This document shows, piece by piece, positions 52,168-61,153 of a stretch of DNA of 64,000 nt. The notes beneath the pieces are model-generated. The model was given only the letters and a program-made list of their open reading frames with translations. It searched no databases and had not been told where the DNA came from. Source of the DNA: Bradyrhizobium sp. LHD-71 (GTDB lineage: Bacteria; Pseudomonadota; Alphaproteobacteria; Rhizobiales; Xanthobacteraceae); contig NZ_JAVIFX010000003.1 of the NCBI RefSeq assembly GCF_031157255.1, positions 1 to 64,000 on the forward strand, given 5' to 3'. The translations under genes were made by a program, and so were the position numbers. Position 1 is the stretch's first letter, and each line of letters begins with the position of its first letter.

Positions 52168-53849
52168 TGTCCGCAGACCAGACCAAGCTGGCGATTCTCG
52201 CCAATGCCATCCGTGCGATTGCAAACGAGATGGGCGCGATCCTGGTTCGCTCCGCGTTTTCGACCATCGTGCGCGAAGCCCGCGATTGCTCGACAGCGAT
52301 CCTGGACGCTCATGGCAATGTCGTGTCGCAGGCGGAGATGATTCCGATCCACAACGGCGGATTGAGTGAGGCGTTCAGGGCATCGGTTGCGCAGCTCGAT
52401 CTCACGACGATCGGGCCGACGTCGGCGATCCTGCTCAACGATCCGTATGCCGGCGGACAGCATCTGAACGACTTCATCATCTTTCAACCGGTGTTTGCCG
52501 AAAACGTGCTGATAGGCTGGGTCGGCAATACAGCGCATCATCTGGACGTCGGCGGCGGCGGCGCCGGCATCAATATCGACGCGGCCGAGCTGCTGCAGGA
52601 AGGCATCGTCATCCCGCCGCTGCTGATCGACGTTGAAAGGGACCTGTTCGGCGGTGCGATCGACCGCCTGATCTTTGCCAACGTCCGCACGCCCGACATC
52701 GGTCGCGGCGATTTCTACGCCCAGGTGGCCGCCAACCGAACCGGGATCGAGCGGCTGCAGGACCTGGCCAAGCGGCACGGTCGCGATCTCGTCGTCCATG
52801 CCATGGCCGAGACGCTCGACTATACCGAACGTCGCATGCGCGCGGCCATCGCGACGATTCCGAACGGTACATGGACCGGCGAGGCCTGCATCGATGCAGA
52901 CGTGCGCGGCGATGTCCCGCTCAAGGTCGTGGCGACCGTCACGGTCGCCGATGGAACGATGGTGCTCGATTTCACCGGTACGGCGCCGGAAGTGCGGAGC
53001 ATGTTCAACAGCTCGAAGTCGTCTTCCCTGGCGGCGGCGATTTCAGCGGTCCGCTGCCTGCTTGCCGACAAGGACATCCCGGCCAACGATGCCTGCAACC
53101 GCCTGATCGACATTCGGCTGCCGGAGGGGACGATCGTCAACCCCAGGCGCGGCCGGCCCGTGCGCGCGCGTATCGCCGTGTCGTATCGCGTGCTTGATGC
53201 GATTCACGAGGCCTTGGGCCAAGCCGTTCCCGATCGGGTGCCGGCGCAGGGCTTCAACTCGACCACGGGACTTTACCTTGTGCAGGAGCGGCCGAACGGC
53301 GGCACGCGGATCTATGCGGACGTTCTCGGCGGGGGCTACGGCGGCGCCCCGCAATATGACGGGGCGCACGCGCTGGCCGGGGTCCTGTCATCGAGCCGCA
53401 ATACCCCAATCGAGTCGATCGAGCAGATACACCCGCACATCCGCATGTTGCGATATGCCCTTGTGCAGGATTCCTGCGGCGCAGGGAAATGGCGCGGCGG
53501 TCTCGGCTTCGCGCGCGCGATCCAGGTGCTCGAGGACAATGTCGTTCTGAGCTACTACTCGGAACATTTCCGTTACCCGCCCCGCGGCAAGGCGGGCGGC
53601 CGCGATGCGGCGCGTGCGTCGTTGAAGGTGATCCGAGGCGATGAGGTCATCGACCTGCCCACCACTGCGCTCATGACCTTGCAAAAGGGCGATATCGTCC
53701 AGCTGACGGTCGGCGGCGGCGCCGGTTGGGGTGATCCCGCGGAGCGTCTAGCTGAACTGGTCGAGCGTGACCTCGAACAAGGTCTGATCACGCCGGAGTT
53801 CGCGAGGGCGCATTACGCGCACGCGTTCAAGAGCGCGCGAGTTGCCTAA
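52167..53849 (+). CDS. hyuB: Hydantoinase/oxoprolinase subunit B
   Basis: A 560-residue HyuB-type subunit that pairs with HyuA. The conserved N-terminal block (GAILVRSAFSTIVREARDCS), then EMIPIHNGGLSEAF, the VGNTAHHLDVGGGGAG segment, and FNSTTGLYLVQERPNGGT and LGGGYGGAPQYDG in the C-terminal half are all typical. ATG 52167 shares a base with the hyuA stop (TGATG), indicating translational coupling. It is followed after 11 bases by paiB. Confidence 0.92.
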   Translation: MSADQTKLAILANAIRAIANEMGAILVRSAFSTIVREARDCSTAILDAHGNVVSQAEMIPIHNGGLSEAFRASVAQLDLTTIGPTSAILLNDPYAGGQHLNDFIIFQPVFAENVLIGWVGNTAHHLDVGGGGAGINIDAAELLQEGIVIPPLLIDVERDLFGGAIDRLIFANVRTPDIGRGDFYAQVAANRTGIERLQDLAKRHGRDLVVHAMAETLDYTERRMRAAIATIPNGTWTGEACIDADVRGDVPLKVVATVTVADGTMVLDFTGTAPEVRSMFNSSKSSSLAAAISAVRCLLADKDIPANDACNRLIDIRLPEGTIVNPRRGRPVRARIAVSYRVLDAIHEALGQAVPDRVPAQGFNSTTGLYLVQERPNGGTRIYADVLGGGYGGAPQYDGAHALAGVLSSSRNTPIESIEQIHPHIRMLRYALVQDSCGAGKWRGGLGFARAIQVLEDNVVLSYYSEHFRYPPRGKAGGRDAARASLKVIRGDEVIDLPTTALMTLQKGDIVQLTVGGGAGWGDPAERLAELVERDLEQGLITPEFARAHYAHAFKSARVA

Positions 53850-53860
53850 CGGAGATCTTC

Positions 53861-54535
53861 ATGTTCTATCGCCCCGACCGCACCCTGACGACGGATGAGG
53901 CCGCCATCAAGCTGATGTCGGAGCTCCGTTTCGCGCTCCTGGTCTCGACCGAGAACGGTGAGCTTCACTTCTCGCATATTCCGGTTCTCGTCGATGTCGA
54001 AGACGGCGCGGTGACGCACATCCGCGGTCATGTCGCCCGCGCCAACGCGCACTGGCAATCGCTTGAGCGCCAATCGAAGGCGGTCATGATCTTCAACGGC
54101 CCGAACGCCTACATCTCGGCGCAGTGGTACACGAAGGACTGCCCGGCGGCGCCGACCTGGTCCTATGCGGTGGTCCATATCCACGGCGACGTCCGTCTGC
54201 TGGATCAAGCCGGCCTGGACCGGGTCGTGGACGATCTCGTGAAGATCAATGAAAGCGTCCTTCCGACCCAATGGTCCATCGCGGGCTACAGCCCGCAACG
54301 CCGCGCCGCCTTGATGCCACACATTGTGGGTTTCTCGATGTCGGTGACGCGGCTCGAGCCGAAGTTCAATATCAAGCGGCACTACAGCGACGCGGACAAG
54401 CGCGGCGCCATCGCCGGACTCAGGAGCACCGGGAAAGACGATGCACGACAGATCGCAGAGCTGATGGCGGAGACGCTTTCAGAGGGGGGTGATCGTCCGG
54501 CAAGCGATATCCTCAACGGCTATTCGCGGTCGTGA
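53861..54535 (+). CDS. paiB: PaiB-type FMN-binding protein
   Basis: A 224-residue member of the FMN-binding negative transcriptional regulator PaiB family. The split-barrel core has FHFSHIPVLVD-like sequence (HFSHIPVLVDVEDGAV) and YISAQWYTKDCPAAPTWSYA, the conserved FMN- and metal-binding region, ending in FNIKRHYSDADKRGAI-like sequence. PaiB was described as a repressor in Bacillus, but many homologues are probably heme-utilisation or oxidoreductase-like enzymes. Being the last gene of the hyu operon, here it is more likely an enzyme or accessory than a repressor. GGAGA precedes ATG 53861. Confidence 0.9.
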   Translation: MFYRPDRTLTTDEAAIKLMSELRFALLVSTENGELHFSHIPVLVDVEDGAVTHIRGHVARANAHWQSLERQSKAVMIFNGPNAYISAQWYTKDCPAAPTWSYAVVHIHGDVRLLDQAGLDRVVDDLVKINESVLPTQWSIAGYSPQRRAALMPHIVGFSMSVTRLEPKFNIKRHYSDADKRGAIAGLRSTGKDDARQIAELMAETLSEGGDRPASDILNGYSRS

Positions 54536-54549
54536 ACGCGTCTGCAAGG

Positions 54550-55569
54550 CTAGCGCTGCGGGATGAGGGCGTTCAGAACGGGCCGCACCCAACTCTCGCT
54601 TGTCGTGTCGAACGCCGCAAAATCGTGATCGAATTGCCAATAGGCCCATGACCAGCCCCGACGCTCCGCTTCGCGCACGATCCGGCGGATATACCGCAGC
54701 CTGTCCGGCAGCGGCGCGTATTCCAGGACGCCGAACTCACCCAGGTAGATGGGGCGATTCTCACGTTTCGACCATTCACTGATCCGGTCGAAATCTTCGG
54801 TCATCCGCTCCCGGTCAGCTCGGCTTCCCCACTTCACGTCCTTCAGCTTGGTGAGGTCTGCCGACCAGGGCGCCCCCTGGTGAGTGAAGGCGAACGGCGC
54901 GTAGTAGTGAAATGTAAGAATCAGGTTTCGGTCGTTCTCCGGAAGTGTCGGATGCTCGATCCTGGTCAGATCCTCCGAGTTGATGGCCGCGACGATGATC
55001 AATCGATCGGGGTTCTTTTCGCGAATCGTTTTCAGCAGTTCTCCTGCCAGTGCGTTCCAGGCCGCGGCGGTCATGTCGCCGCCAGGCTCGTTCAGCAGCT
55101 CGAAGATCAGTGTGGGAAACTTTCCGGCGTATCTGTCGGAGATCTGCTTCCAGAACGATTTCAGCTTCTCGGCGCATTCGAGCGGACGTGATTGACAGGC
55201 TCCGTAGTCGTGCTCATCAAGGACGGGGATCAAGCCATTGTGAGCAACCTGCTCGATGACATGATCGAGGCGACGCAAAACGGCTTCATCGACCAGGCCC
55301 GCATCGTTCATGAATTTGAAGGCAAAAAAGTTGATGCGCACATGATCGAAGCCCGCGTCGCGAATGCGCTTCAGATACGACATACGAAACGGCGCGTTTA
55401 TCCCACCTTCCCAAATGCCATCATAGCCAAGGATGTTGATGCCGCGGCCAAGTTTCTTGACGGCTTCAAAGCTGCGGTCGCTTGCGCAGGCAGGGAAAGT
55501 GAGACCTGCTAGGACGAGGGCCACAAGCAAGGTCACGTACAAGCCTGGGAGACGACGGAAACGCGTCAT
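54550..55569 (-). CDS. Secreted glycoside hydrolase family 5-like protein
   Basis: A 339-residue exported GH5 (cellulase-type) hydrolase. A signal peptide (YVTLLVALVLAGLTFPACA) precedes a TIM-barrel domain. Glu161 in FELLNEP is the predicted acid/base and Glu278 in IYLGEFGV the nucleophile. The His in LTFHYYAPFAFTH is also conserved. ATG 55569 overlaps the stop of the O-antigen-ligase gene by four bases (ATGA), so they are translationally coupled. Such a glycosidase in an exopolysaccharide locus could trim or release the polymer. The substrate (beta-1,4-glucan or -mannan type) is unknown. Confidence 0.9.
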   Translation of the reverse strand: MTRFRRLPGLYVTLLVALVLAGLTFPACASDRSFEAVKKLGRGINILGYDGIWEGGINAPFRMSYLKRIRDAGFDHVRINFFAFKFMNDAGLVDEAVLRRLDHVIEQVAHNGLIPVLDEHDYGACQSRPLECAEKLKSFWKQISDRYAGKFPTLIFELLNEPGGDMTAAAWNALAGELLKTIREKNPDRLIIVAAINSEDLTRIEHPTLPENDRNLILTFHYYAPFAFTHQGAPWSADLTKLKDVKWGSRADRERMTEDFDRISEWSKRENRPIYLGEFGVLEYAPLPDRLRYIRRIVREAERRGWSWAYWQFDHDFAAFDTTSESWVRPVLNALIPQR

Positions 55570-56912
55570 GGATTGTAGCTCTTTGACCGGCGCTCCGGGA
55601 TGGAGTGGCATGAGAGGAACAGGAAGACCACAAATAGAACGGACATGAACGAGGTCGAGCGCAGGAAGAGCGTTTCAGTCATGTTCATCTGAAAGGACAG
55701 GGCGACGAAGCAGGTCACGATCGCGCAATATGGCGCGGGGACTGCTTTGCTCGACGTCAAACCACGGATGCGGATGGCAAAGAACAGCGCCACCCCTAGA
55801 AAGATGACAAAGCCGATCAGGCCACATTCGACCAGGATGGTCAGGTATCCGCTGTGAAAGTTGTCCAGCACCCAGGTGTGGATGTCCTTGAACCGCTGCA
55901 GCCGGCCCGGGTCGGTCCAGAATCCGTTGAGTCCGAACCCGAAGAACGGCCGCTGGTCCACATGGGCGATGCCGTACTGCCAGATGAACGTTCTCTCGGT
56001 CAGGTCGATCTTCTCACCGAACAGTGGAAAGTGATCGTATCCAGTGGCGTAGAGATACATGAACAGTGCAAAGGCTACGCACGTGCACACCAGAGGAAGC
56101 CAAGCCAGAGCGTTGGCAAACCTCAGCGAGAGGCGGCACAGAAGAAGTGCGCAGCAGGACATCACCATGACGGCGGCGGTTCCTCGCGAGCCCGAAGCGA
56201 TGAGTGTGCCGGCTGAGATCGCGAAGAGAATGATGAAGACAGTCCAACTGCTGCCCGTCATGCGCCGATAGAGAGCGAAGAACGCTCCGTAAGCCGCGAC
56301 AAGTCCCAGTGATTGCTTGGACTCGAAAATTCCCTGCCATTGTCCGCCATGCATCCAGCTTTGATCGATTCCGATCTCTGGAAGGAAGATGACGCACAGA
56401 ACCGACAAGACCAGCAGGAAGAACAAACCCAGCGTTATGGCTGCGACGATATTGGAGAGCGGCAGGCGAGTGGCCAAACGATATGCGCCGAAGGTCGTGA
56501 CGGCCAACGCCGTGCCTTTCAAGGCTGAATCGACCGACCAGTTTGACCAGGCGACCGACAAGATAGCCCACGCATAGAACGACACGACCAGGACGAAGTC
56601 GGTGCCTGAAAGAGTTTGCAGCGGGCGCGCGAAAAGGCTGGCTGCGATGATCGTCAGCCACATGGCCAGCGCAATCACCTGCATGACCGAGGCGTATTGC
56701 GCGGGGATCAGCGCCGGGTTGATCGTGCTCGATGTTGCAACGGCGCTGATGACGATGGCCGTCTGCATTATCCGCCGTGCAAGGCGTTCAACGCTCAGCT
56801 GCCCCGGCTGCGAGGAGGGCAAGATGTCGTTTCGAGACGAGACGGCATCTCGACGAGCGGGCGATGCTGGAAAGGCGTAGTCCATCGGGGTGCGTCCCGC
56901 TGAGTAGGGCAT
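55566..56912 (-). CDS. O-antigen ligase / Wzy-like polysaccharide polymerase
   Basis: A 448-residue integral membrane protein with about twelve helices. The Wzy_C/O-antigen ligase pattern is visible as FGFGLNGFWTDPG followed by NFHSGYLTILVECGLIGFV, the large periplasmic loop used in polymerisation or ligation of lipid-linked sugars. Residues 1-45 form a soluble N-terminus; ATG 56885 is an alternative start. It is coupled to the GH5 gene and stands next to a flippase. It more likely acts as an exopolysaccharide polymerase (ExoQ-like) than in LPS ligation, judging by the locus. Confidence 0.88.
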   Translation of the reverse strand: MPYSAGRTPMDYAFPASPARRDAVSSRNDILPSSQPGQLSVERLARRIMQTAIVISAVATSSTINPALIPAQYASVMQVIALAMWLTIIAASLFARPLQTLSGTDFVLVVSFYAWAILSVAWSNWSVDSALKGTALAVTTFGAYRLATRLPLSNIVAAITLGLFFLLVLSVLCVIFLPEIGIDQSWMHGGQWQGIFESKQSLGLVAAYGAFFALYRRMTGSSWTVFIILFAISAGTLIASGSRGTAAVMVMSCCALLLCRLSLRFANALAWLPLVCTCVAFALFMYLYATGYDHFPLFGEKIDLTERTFIWQYGIAHVDQRPFFGFGLNGFWTDPGRLQRFKDIHTWVLDNFHSGYLTILVECGLIGFVIFLGVALFFAIRIRGLTSSKAVPAPYCAIVTCFVALSFQMNMTETLFLRSTSFMSVLFVVFLFLSCHSIPERRSKSYNP

Positions 56913-57014
56913 CGCTCGATAAGGGACCCTAGCCGGTGTTAATTGCCGGTTAACTGTGATTGGGAACCCCGATGATTCCTTGCCCGCCCGGGGTTTGCAT
57001 GATGATGACGAGGA

Positions 57015-58367
57015 TCAATCGGCCATCCTGACTTTGTCGTCTCTGCGAAACTGACCGATGAGCCGCAAGACAGACCCCTCTATGCCGGTCCAGTCTTTGG
57101 CCGAATGCCGCAATACCAGCGCCATCGCGAGAAGCGCGGCCGTAGTCGCGATCGCGCCGCCGGTAAGGCCGAAATGCGGGAGGAGCACAAAAAGACCGAC
57201 GACGCGCAGGAGAACCGATCCGCCGACGACCGCGAGGTAGCGTCCTTCGTGACCGGTGAGCATCAGAAGCGAAGCCGACGGTCCCGCCGCGGCAATCGAA
57301 GCCGCACCGAACGATAGAATGAGCAGGGCGCCATGAAACGGGGCATATGCGCCATTGAAGATCGCGAGCAATTGCGATCCGCCAGCGGCGATCGTCAGCA
57401 GCCCACCGATGATCACGGCTATCGTCACCCGCGCAACCATGTCCAGCAGCGCATCGAGCTGCGTGAGCTCCCTGTGATAGTAGAGATCCGGGATGTGCCG
57501 CGTGGAGAACATGTGGATCGCGTCGGTTGCGACCGACAGGATGTTAGCAACGCGGGTTACGACGAAGTAGGCGCCCGCGGCAGCAGGATCCAGTAGAGCG
57601 CCGACGACGAGAACATCGAGATACTGGTTCGAAGCTTCCAGGCCATTGGAAGCCCAGAGCTTGGTTGACCGGGCCAGCCAGCGTGAGAGATCGAATGCCG
57701 GCCTGGTGCGCCAGAATCCGGGAAATTTTTCGTTGAGCGAACGACACAGCAGCCGGAGGTGAATAAGGAGACCCGCCGCCCCGCCTGCGGCCATGACACC
57801 AAACAGAGCTGCGAGCTCGGCCTCTCTCTGAGCTGCAAGGCAGTATCCAAGATAGCTGATCGCGGGAATTGTCAGCAGAAGGTTGCCAAAGCCGTCGCCA
57901 GCTTCGATGCCGACGGCAGTCCTGATCAGATGCGATGTGGTCATCACAAGCGACACCGTCACAAGATACAACGTGACCGCGGCGCCGATCGATGACGAAT
58001 AGGCCAGCGTACACCAGACGTAGAACGGCAGGCCGACCAGCACGCAGCCGGTCAGGCAGACTGCGCCGCTGAACAGCAGCGAACCCTTGAGCAGGTCGCA
58101 CCGGCCACCTGCGACGTACTCGCTCCAGAAGCGCATCACCAGCACCTGTTGGCCAAAAGTCGCAACGATGCTGAGAAGTCCGGCTGCACTGAACAGCAGC
58201 GAATAGTTGCCGAACACCTCCAGGCCGAGCGTGCGCGCGGCGAGTGTGACCAGCGCAAAGTTCGAGATCGTGAACAGTGCCTTCAGAGCAAATGCGCTCG
58301 CCATCCCGCTTCTGACCGAGGTCAGCACCAGCGAGGACAGCCATCGGATGGCGTGACGCGGGTCCAA
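57015..58367 (-). CDS. Polysaccharide flippase (Wzx/MATE-like)
   Basis: A 450-residue membrane protein with about twelve helices that would move lipid-linked oligosaccharide across the inner membrane. The N-terminus (ALKALFTISNFALVTLAART) has the LARxLG-type segment of oligosaccharide flippases, and the C-terminal GLTGGAIATTAALLAMALVL is typical. The start is TTG 58367, weakly supported by GAGCGG. It is preceded by the CelD-like gene after 12 bases and followed after 102 bases by the polymerase gene. Partner flippase sequence also occurs at the right window edge. Confidence 0.88.
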   Translation of the reverse strand: MDPRHAIRWLSSLVLTSVRSGMASAFALKALFTISNFALVTLAARTLGLEVFGNYSLLFSAAGLLSIVATFGQQVLVMRFWSEYVAGGRCDLLKGSLLFSGAVCLTGCVLVGLPFYVWCTLAYSSSIGAAVTLYLVTVSLVMTTSHLIRTAVGIEAGDGFGNLLLTIPAISYLGYCLAAQREAELAALFGVMAAGGAAGLLIHLRLLCRSLNEKFPGFWRTRPAFDLSRWLARSTKLWASNGLEASNQYLDVLVVGALLDPAAAGAYFVVTRVANILSVATDAIHMFSTRHIPDLYYHRELTQLDALLDMVARVTIAVIIGGLLTIAAGGSQLLAIFNGAYAPFHGALLILSFGAASIAAAGPSASLLMLTGHEGRYLAVVGGSVLLRVVGLFVLLPHFGLTGGAIATTAALLAMALVLRHSAKDWTGIEGSVLRLIGQFRRDDKVRMAD

Positions 58368-58379
58368 TGCGCTTACCGC

Positions 58380-59495
58380 TCAGCGGAGCTTCGGGACAAA
58401 CCGCTTCAAGGCATTCTTGAGCGGCTTGGAACGATGATAGATCAACGAGAATGCAGAGCCCGCAAGCGAGCGCGAGCATGTCAGATTATGCAGCTTCGTC
58501 TCTTCCACCCTGAAATGGGACTTGTATCCCGAATTCCCGAGACCCATGTCGATCCTGCGAAACCCCTGTTCGAATCGGAGCTTGATCACGCGGTAGATGA
58601 TCTGCAGACCGATCGAGTACCTCGCAAAGCGCGCGGCATCGAAGCCGATCAGGACTGCGTGAAACTGCTCTTCACCGGTCAGGCCGAACAGCACTGCGAC
58701 CGGTTGCCCGTTGAGATAGCTCACATAGGTGATGCAATCACCTGACTTCTGCCCCGCGATGGCGAACTCCAGATAGAAGTCCCAGTACAGTTCACGGTGC
58801 AACAGATCCGATTCGAAACGGCCTTCGCGGGCCCTCTTCAGCAACTCGAACGCTTCGCGCACCTCCTGCTCGGACGATGCGGCGCGGTGCTCGTATGTCC
58901 CGCGGTCACGTTCGAGTTGCCGGGCGAGCCGGCCGAGTTCCTTGGAGAATTTTCGCCGTACCGTCCGCCGCTGCCAGGCCTCGAAGTCCGTGCCGATATC
59001 GCTCCAGAACGCCGAGTTTTCGCAAGGACTCACTTGCGGCCGCGCGAAAAGATCTGCCGGATCGAAGCCGTCGTTCCTGATCTTGCGGAAAAGCAATACG
59101 CTTCCGCCTTGCAGCAGTTGGTCAAGGCGTTCCCGCACCGAAGGATCGGCCGCGAACGCTTCGAGAGCAAATCGGTCGCCGACCACGGCATTGTAATCGC
59201 AAACGCCGAAATCAGCGGGCTGCACGACATCCAGGCCGGAAGCTCGCTGAATGACAAAAGGAAACACGGCGAGCAGCGCACCATCTTCCGGTTGCCTGAT
59301 CGTGATCGTGTATTGCCTTGCCGACAGGTTCGGCGTCAGTCGTCGGTGGACGAGATCCATCCACAGCGGGGACTGAAAGGCAGTCCCCCGCTTGAGATTG
59401 AAAAACGACTTATATTCCGCGCCGAGGAAGTCGAAGTCTTTCTCGACCCGGATAGCGACATCGAGCCGCAACGAGTGCGTATTGATTGCCAGCAT
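58380..59495 (-). CDS. GNAT-fold acyltransferase, CelD/BcsL-like
   Basis: A 371-residue protein of the BioF2-like/CelD GNAT family (FemAB-type double fold), common in exopolysaccharide and cellulose loci. AFQSPLWMDLVHRR near residue 40 and the C-terminal FYLEFAIAGQKSGDCITYVS, AVLFGLTGEEQFHAVLIGFD and RIDMGLGNSGYKSHF are typical. It is probably cytoplasmic and would acylate a sugar or lipid-linked precursor. It lies nine bases after the cupin-like gene and 12 bases before the flippase gene on the same strand. Confidence 0.85.
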   Translation of the reverse strand: MLAINTHSLRLDVAIRVEKDFDFLGAEYKSFFNLKRGTAFQSPLWMDLVHRRLTPNLSARQYTITIRQPEDGALLAVFPFVIQRASGLDVVQPADFGVCDYNAVVGDRFALEAFAADPSVRERLDQLLQGGSVLLFRKIRNDGFDPADLFARPQVSPCENSAFWSDIGTDFEAWQRRTVRRKFSKELGRLARQLERDRGTYEHRAASSEQEVREAFELLKRAREGRFESDLLHRELYWDFYLEFAIAGQKSGDCITYVSYLNGQPVAVLFGLTGEEQFHAVLIGFDAARFARYSIGLQIIYRVIKLRFEQGFRRIDMGLGNSGYKSHFRVEETKLHNLTCSRSLAGSAFSLIYHRSKPLKNALKRFVPKLR

Positions 59496-59504
59496 GCTGC
59501 AACT

Positions 59505-60446
59505 CTAGCTCGCAGCAATCAGACTGAGGCCGTTAGGCGAATTGGCATCGATACGGAAGTTGCGGCGTTTCACTACATCGCCGGTCGTCTGTCGTCCCAG
59601 CTTCTTCCACAACAGCGCTGATGCGGCTTTCGCATACACCGACAGGCCGTCATGCCTGGTCGATGGTTTCTGAACGCCGAGCGTTCGACGCATCACGCCA
59701 TTGCCGTAGTGGACCGCATACGAGCGCCAGATATCGTCGGTCCAATGCTCCATCGTCACCGAGATGTTCAAGCAATCGTGGTTCTGCACGCGATGCGGTG
59801 CATAGAGTGGCCAGGTCAGCATCTCGCCGGGATGCAAATCGAATGTGGTGGCATAGTCGTCGAACCAGCCCTGATACGGCATGTCCTCGGTCGTTTCACG
59901 AAGCAGGATCTTCTCGATGTTTCGCGGCTTCAGAAAGACGTCGCTACGCGGATAGACGTAGACCCGCTTCACGCCGCTGATCTGCCAAAGCGACTGACCC
60001 TGAATGTCGGCATGATAGAACACCTTCGCATTGGGCGACGAGATCAGCACGCCGATGTTGTGCTTGAACGTCTTCAGCCCGGGCACGCGAGCTTCGAACT
60101 CGGCGAATACACTGTCGAGGAGCTTGCGGTATTCCGGCGCCCAATCCATCACGCGGCGGACATTCATCCACATGCGCCCACGTTCGATTGCGTCGATCGC
60201 CTGCATTCCGGTGGCGTCGCCAAGTTCGCCGAACATCCGGTCGGGGCGGTCCGTTTCGACGCACATCGATTCGAGGCCGAGCTCGTGCTTGGGGCAGCGC
60301 TCGATCAGTCTGCCCAGCGCTTCTCGCGTGAACAGACCGCTTTCCGCCAATCTGTGCCGCAGCCTGATCGCGTGATGTCCGAACAGCAACTCATGCTGCG
60401 GCTGCCAGTCGGTGATCACGTCGTTATTCAAATTCATCGAATTCAT
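59505..60446 (-). CDS. JmjC-like cupin protein with intact iron triad
   Basis: A 313-residue cupin-like protein resembling JmjC/FIH-type iron(II)-2-oxoglutarate dioxygenases. The metal triad His145-Asp147 (VFYHADIQGQS) and His218 (PLYAPHRVQNHD) is intact, and VYVYPRSDVFLKPRN is a following strand. About 130 helical residues precede the cupin. If active it would hydroxylate a sugar, amino acid or protein target in polysaccharide synthesis. It is the first gene of the minus-strand polysaccharide block, so its promoter should lie in the 310-base divergent gap. Confidence 0.8.
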   Translation of the reverse strand: MNSMNLNNDVITDWQPQHELLFGHHAIRLRHRLAESGLFTREALGRLIERCPKHELGLESMCVETDRPDRMFGELGDATGMQAIDAIERGRMWMNVRRVMDWAPEYRKLLDSVFAEFEARVPGLKTFKHNIGVLISSPNAKVFYHADIQGQSLWQISGVKRVYVYPRSDVFLKPRNIEKILLRETTEDMPYQGWFDDYATTFDLHPGEMLTWPLYAPHRVQNHDCLNISVTMEHWTDDIWRSYAVHYGNGVMRRTLGVQKPSTRHDGLSVYAKAASALLWKKLGRQTTGDVVKRRNFRIDANSPNGLSLIAAS

Positions 60447-60621
60447 TACATCACTCCGCCGTTCTGGAGGCCGCGGCGCGTCCTGCTTTTATGAGCTGCA
60501 TTGTAACCGGTCGTCGGCGCAGGTGGGCTGCGACCGATCGTTAAACCTCGGATTTAGGTTAAGATAGAACGAGTTGATTAGGCGACTCGCTAACCTACTG
60601 ATCCGCAAAGGAGCGTGTGAT

Positions 60622-60641
60622 TTGATTAAAATTTGAATCAA
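60622..60641. promoter_or_regulatory. AT-rich palindrome in the divergent promoter region
   Basis: TTGATT AAAATTTG AATCAA is a perfect six-base inverted repeat in otherwise GC-rich DNA, between the divergent cupin-like and VanZ genes (60447-60756). Its position suits an operator for either. No known regulator site matches exactly. The rest of this 310-base gap holds no gene I can support. Confidence 0.45.
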
Positions 60642-60756
60642 TTTTTCTGAAAATTGCGCACGGCAGATGCACGATAATCCACACGACACGACGGGGCCGT
60701 TCGTGTAGCTCGGGCTCAGCAATCTCACACGACAAGCTGTATCCGTCGGTTTTGAC

Positions 60757-61137
60757 ATGACACATCTCAGGGCTATTCAAGTCGCCGCGTGGGCAAGCCT
60801 CGCACTGGTTGCTTTTGCCACGCTGGCCTCCATTGGATTCAGGCCGACGAGTTCGTTGCCTCCAACTGTCGAAAGATTCGCTGCGTTCGCGGCCGTCGGC
60901 TTCACATTCGCGCTTGCCTATCCGCGCCAGTTCTGGCTCGCCGCGTTCATCGTGATCGGCGCGGCGCTCGCCCTGGAGGTGCTGCAAGTCCTGTCGCCAT
61001 CGCGACATGGTCGGCTCGTCGATTCACTGGTGAAAATTGTCGGTGGCTCGGCCGGCTTATTCGCGGGTTGGGTGCTGCTGTGGCTGGAATCGCTGCGCGA
61101 GCGGATTGGAGGATGCAGGCGCAAGGAGGTGGCATAG
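60757..61137 (+). CDS. VanZ-like membrane protein
   Basis: A 126-residue protein with four hydrophobic helices and the VanZ-type loop PSRHGRLVDSLVKIVGG. VanZ-like proteins are often embedded in polysaccharide loci, but their biochemical role is unclear. It is the only plus-strand gene of this locus, divergent from the cupin-like gene and convergent with the beta-propeller gene (16 bases away). Confidence 0.8.
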   Translation: MTHLRAIQVAAWASLALVAFATLASIGFRPTSSLPPTVERFAAFAAVGFTFALAYPRQFWLAAFIVIGAALALEVLQVLSPSRHGRLVDSLVKIVGGSAGLFAGWVLLWLESLRERIGGCRRKEVA

Positions 61138-61153
61138 CCGCTTCTGCGCGTGT

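Noticed and set aside
59536-59565. Possible sigma-54 site (TTGGCATCG...TTGC)
   Set aside because: GG-to-GC spacing is wrong and the match lies inside the coding region of the cupin-like gene.
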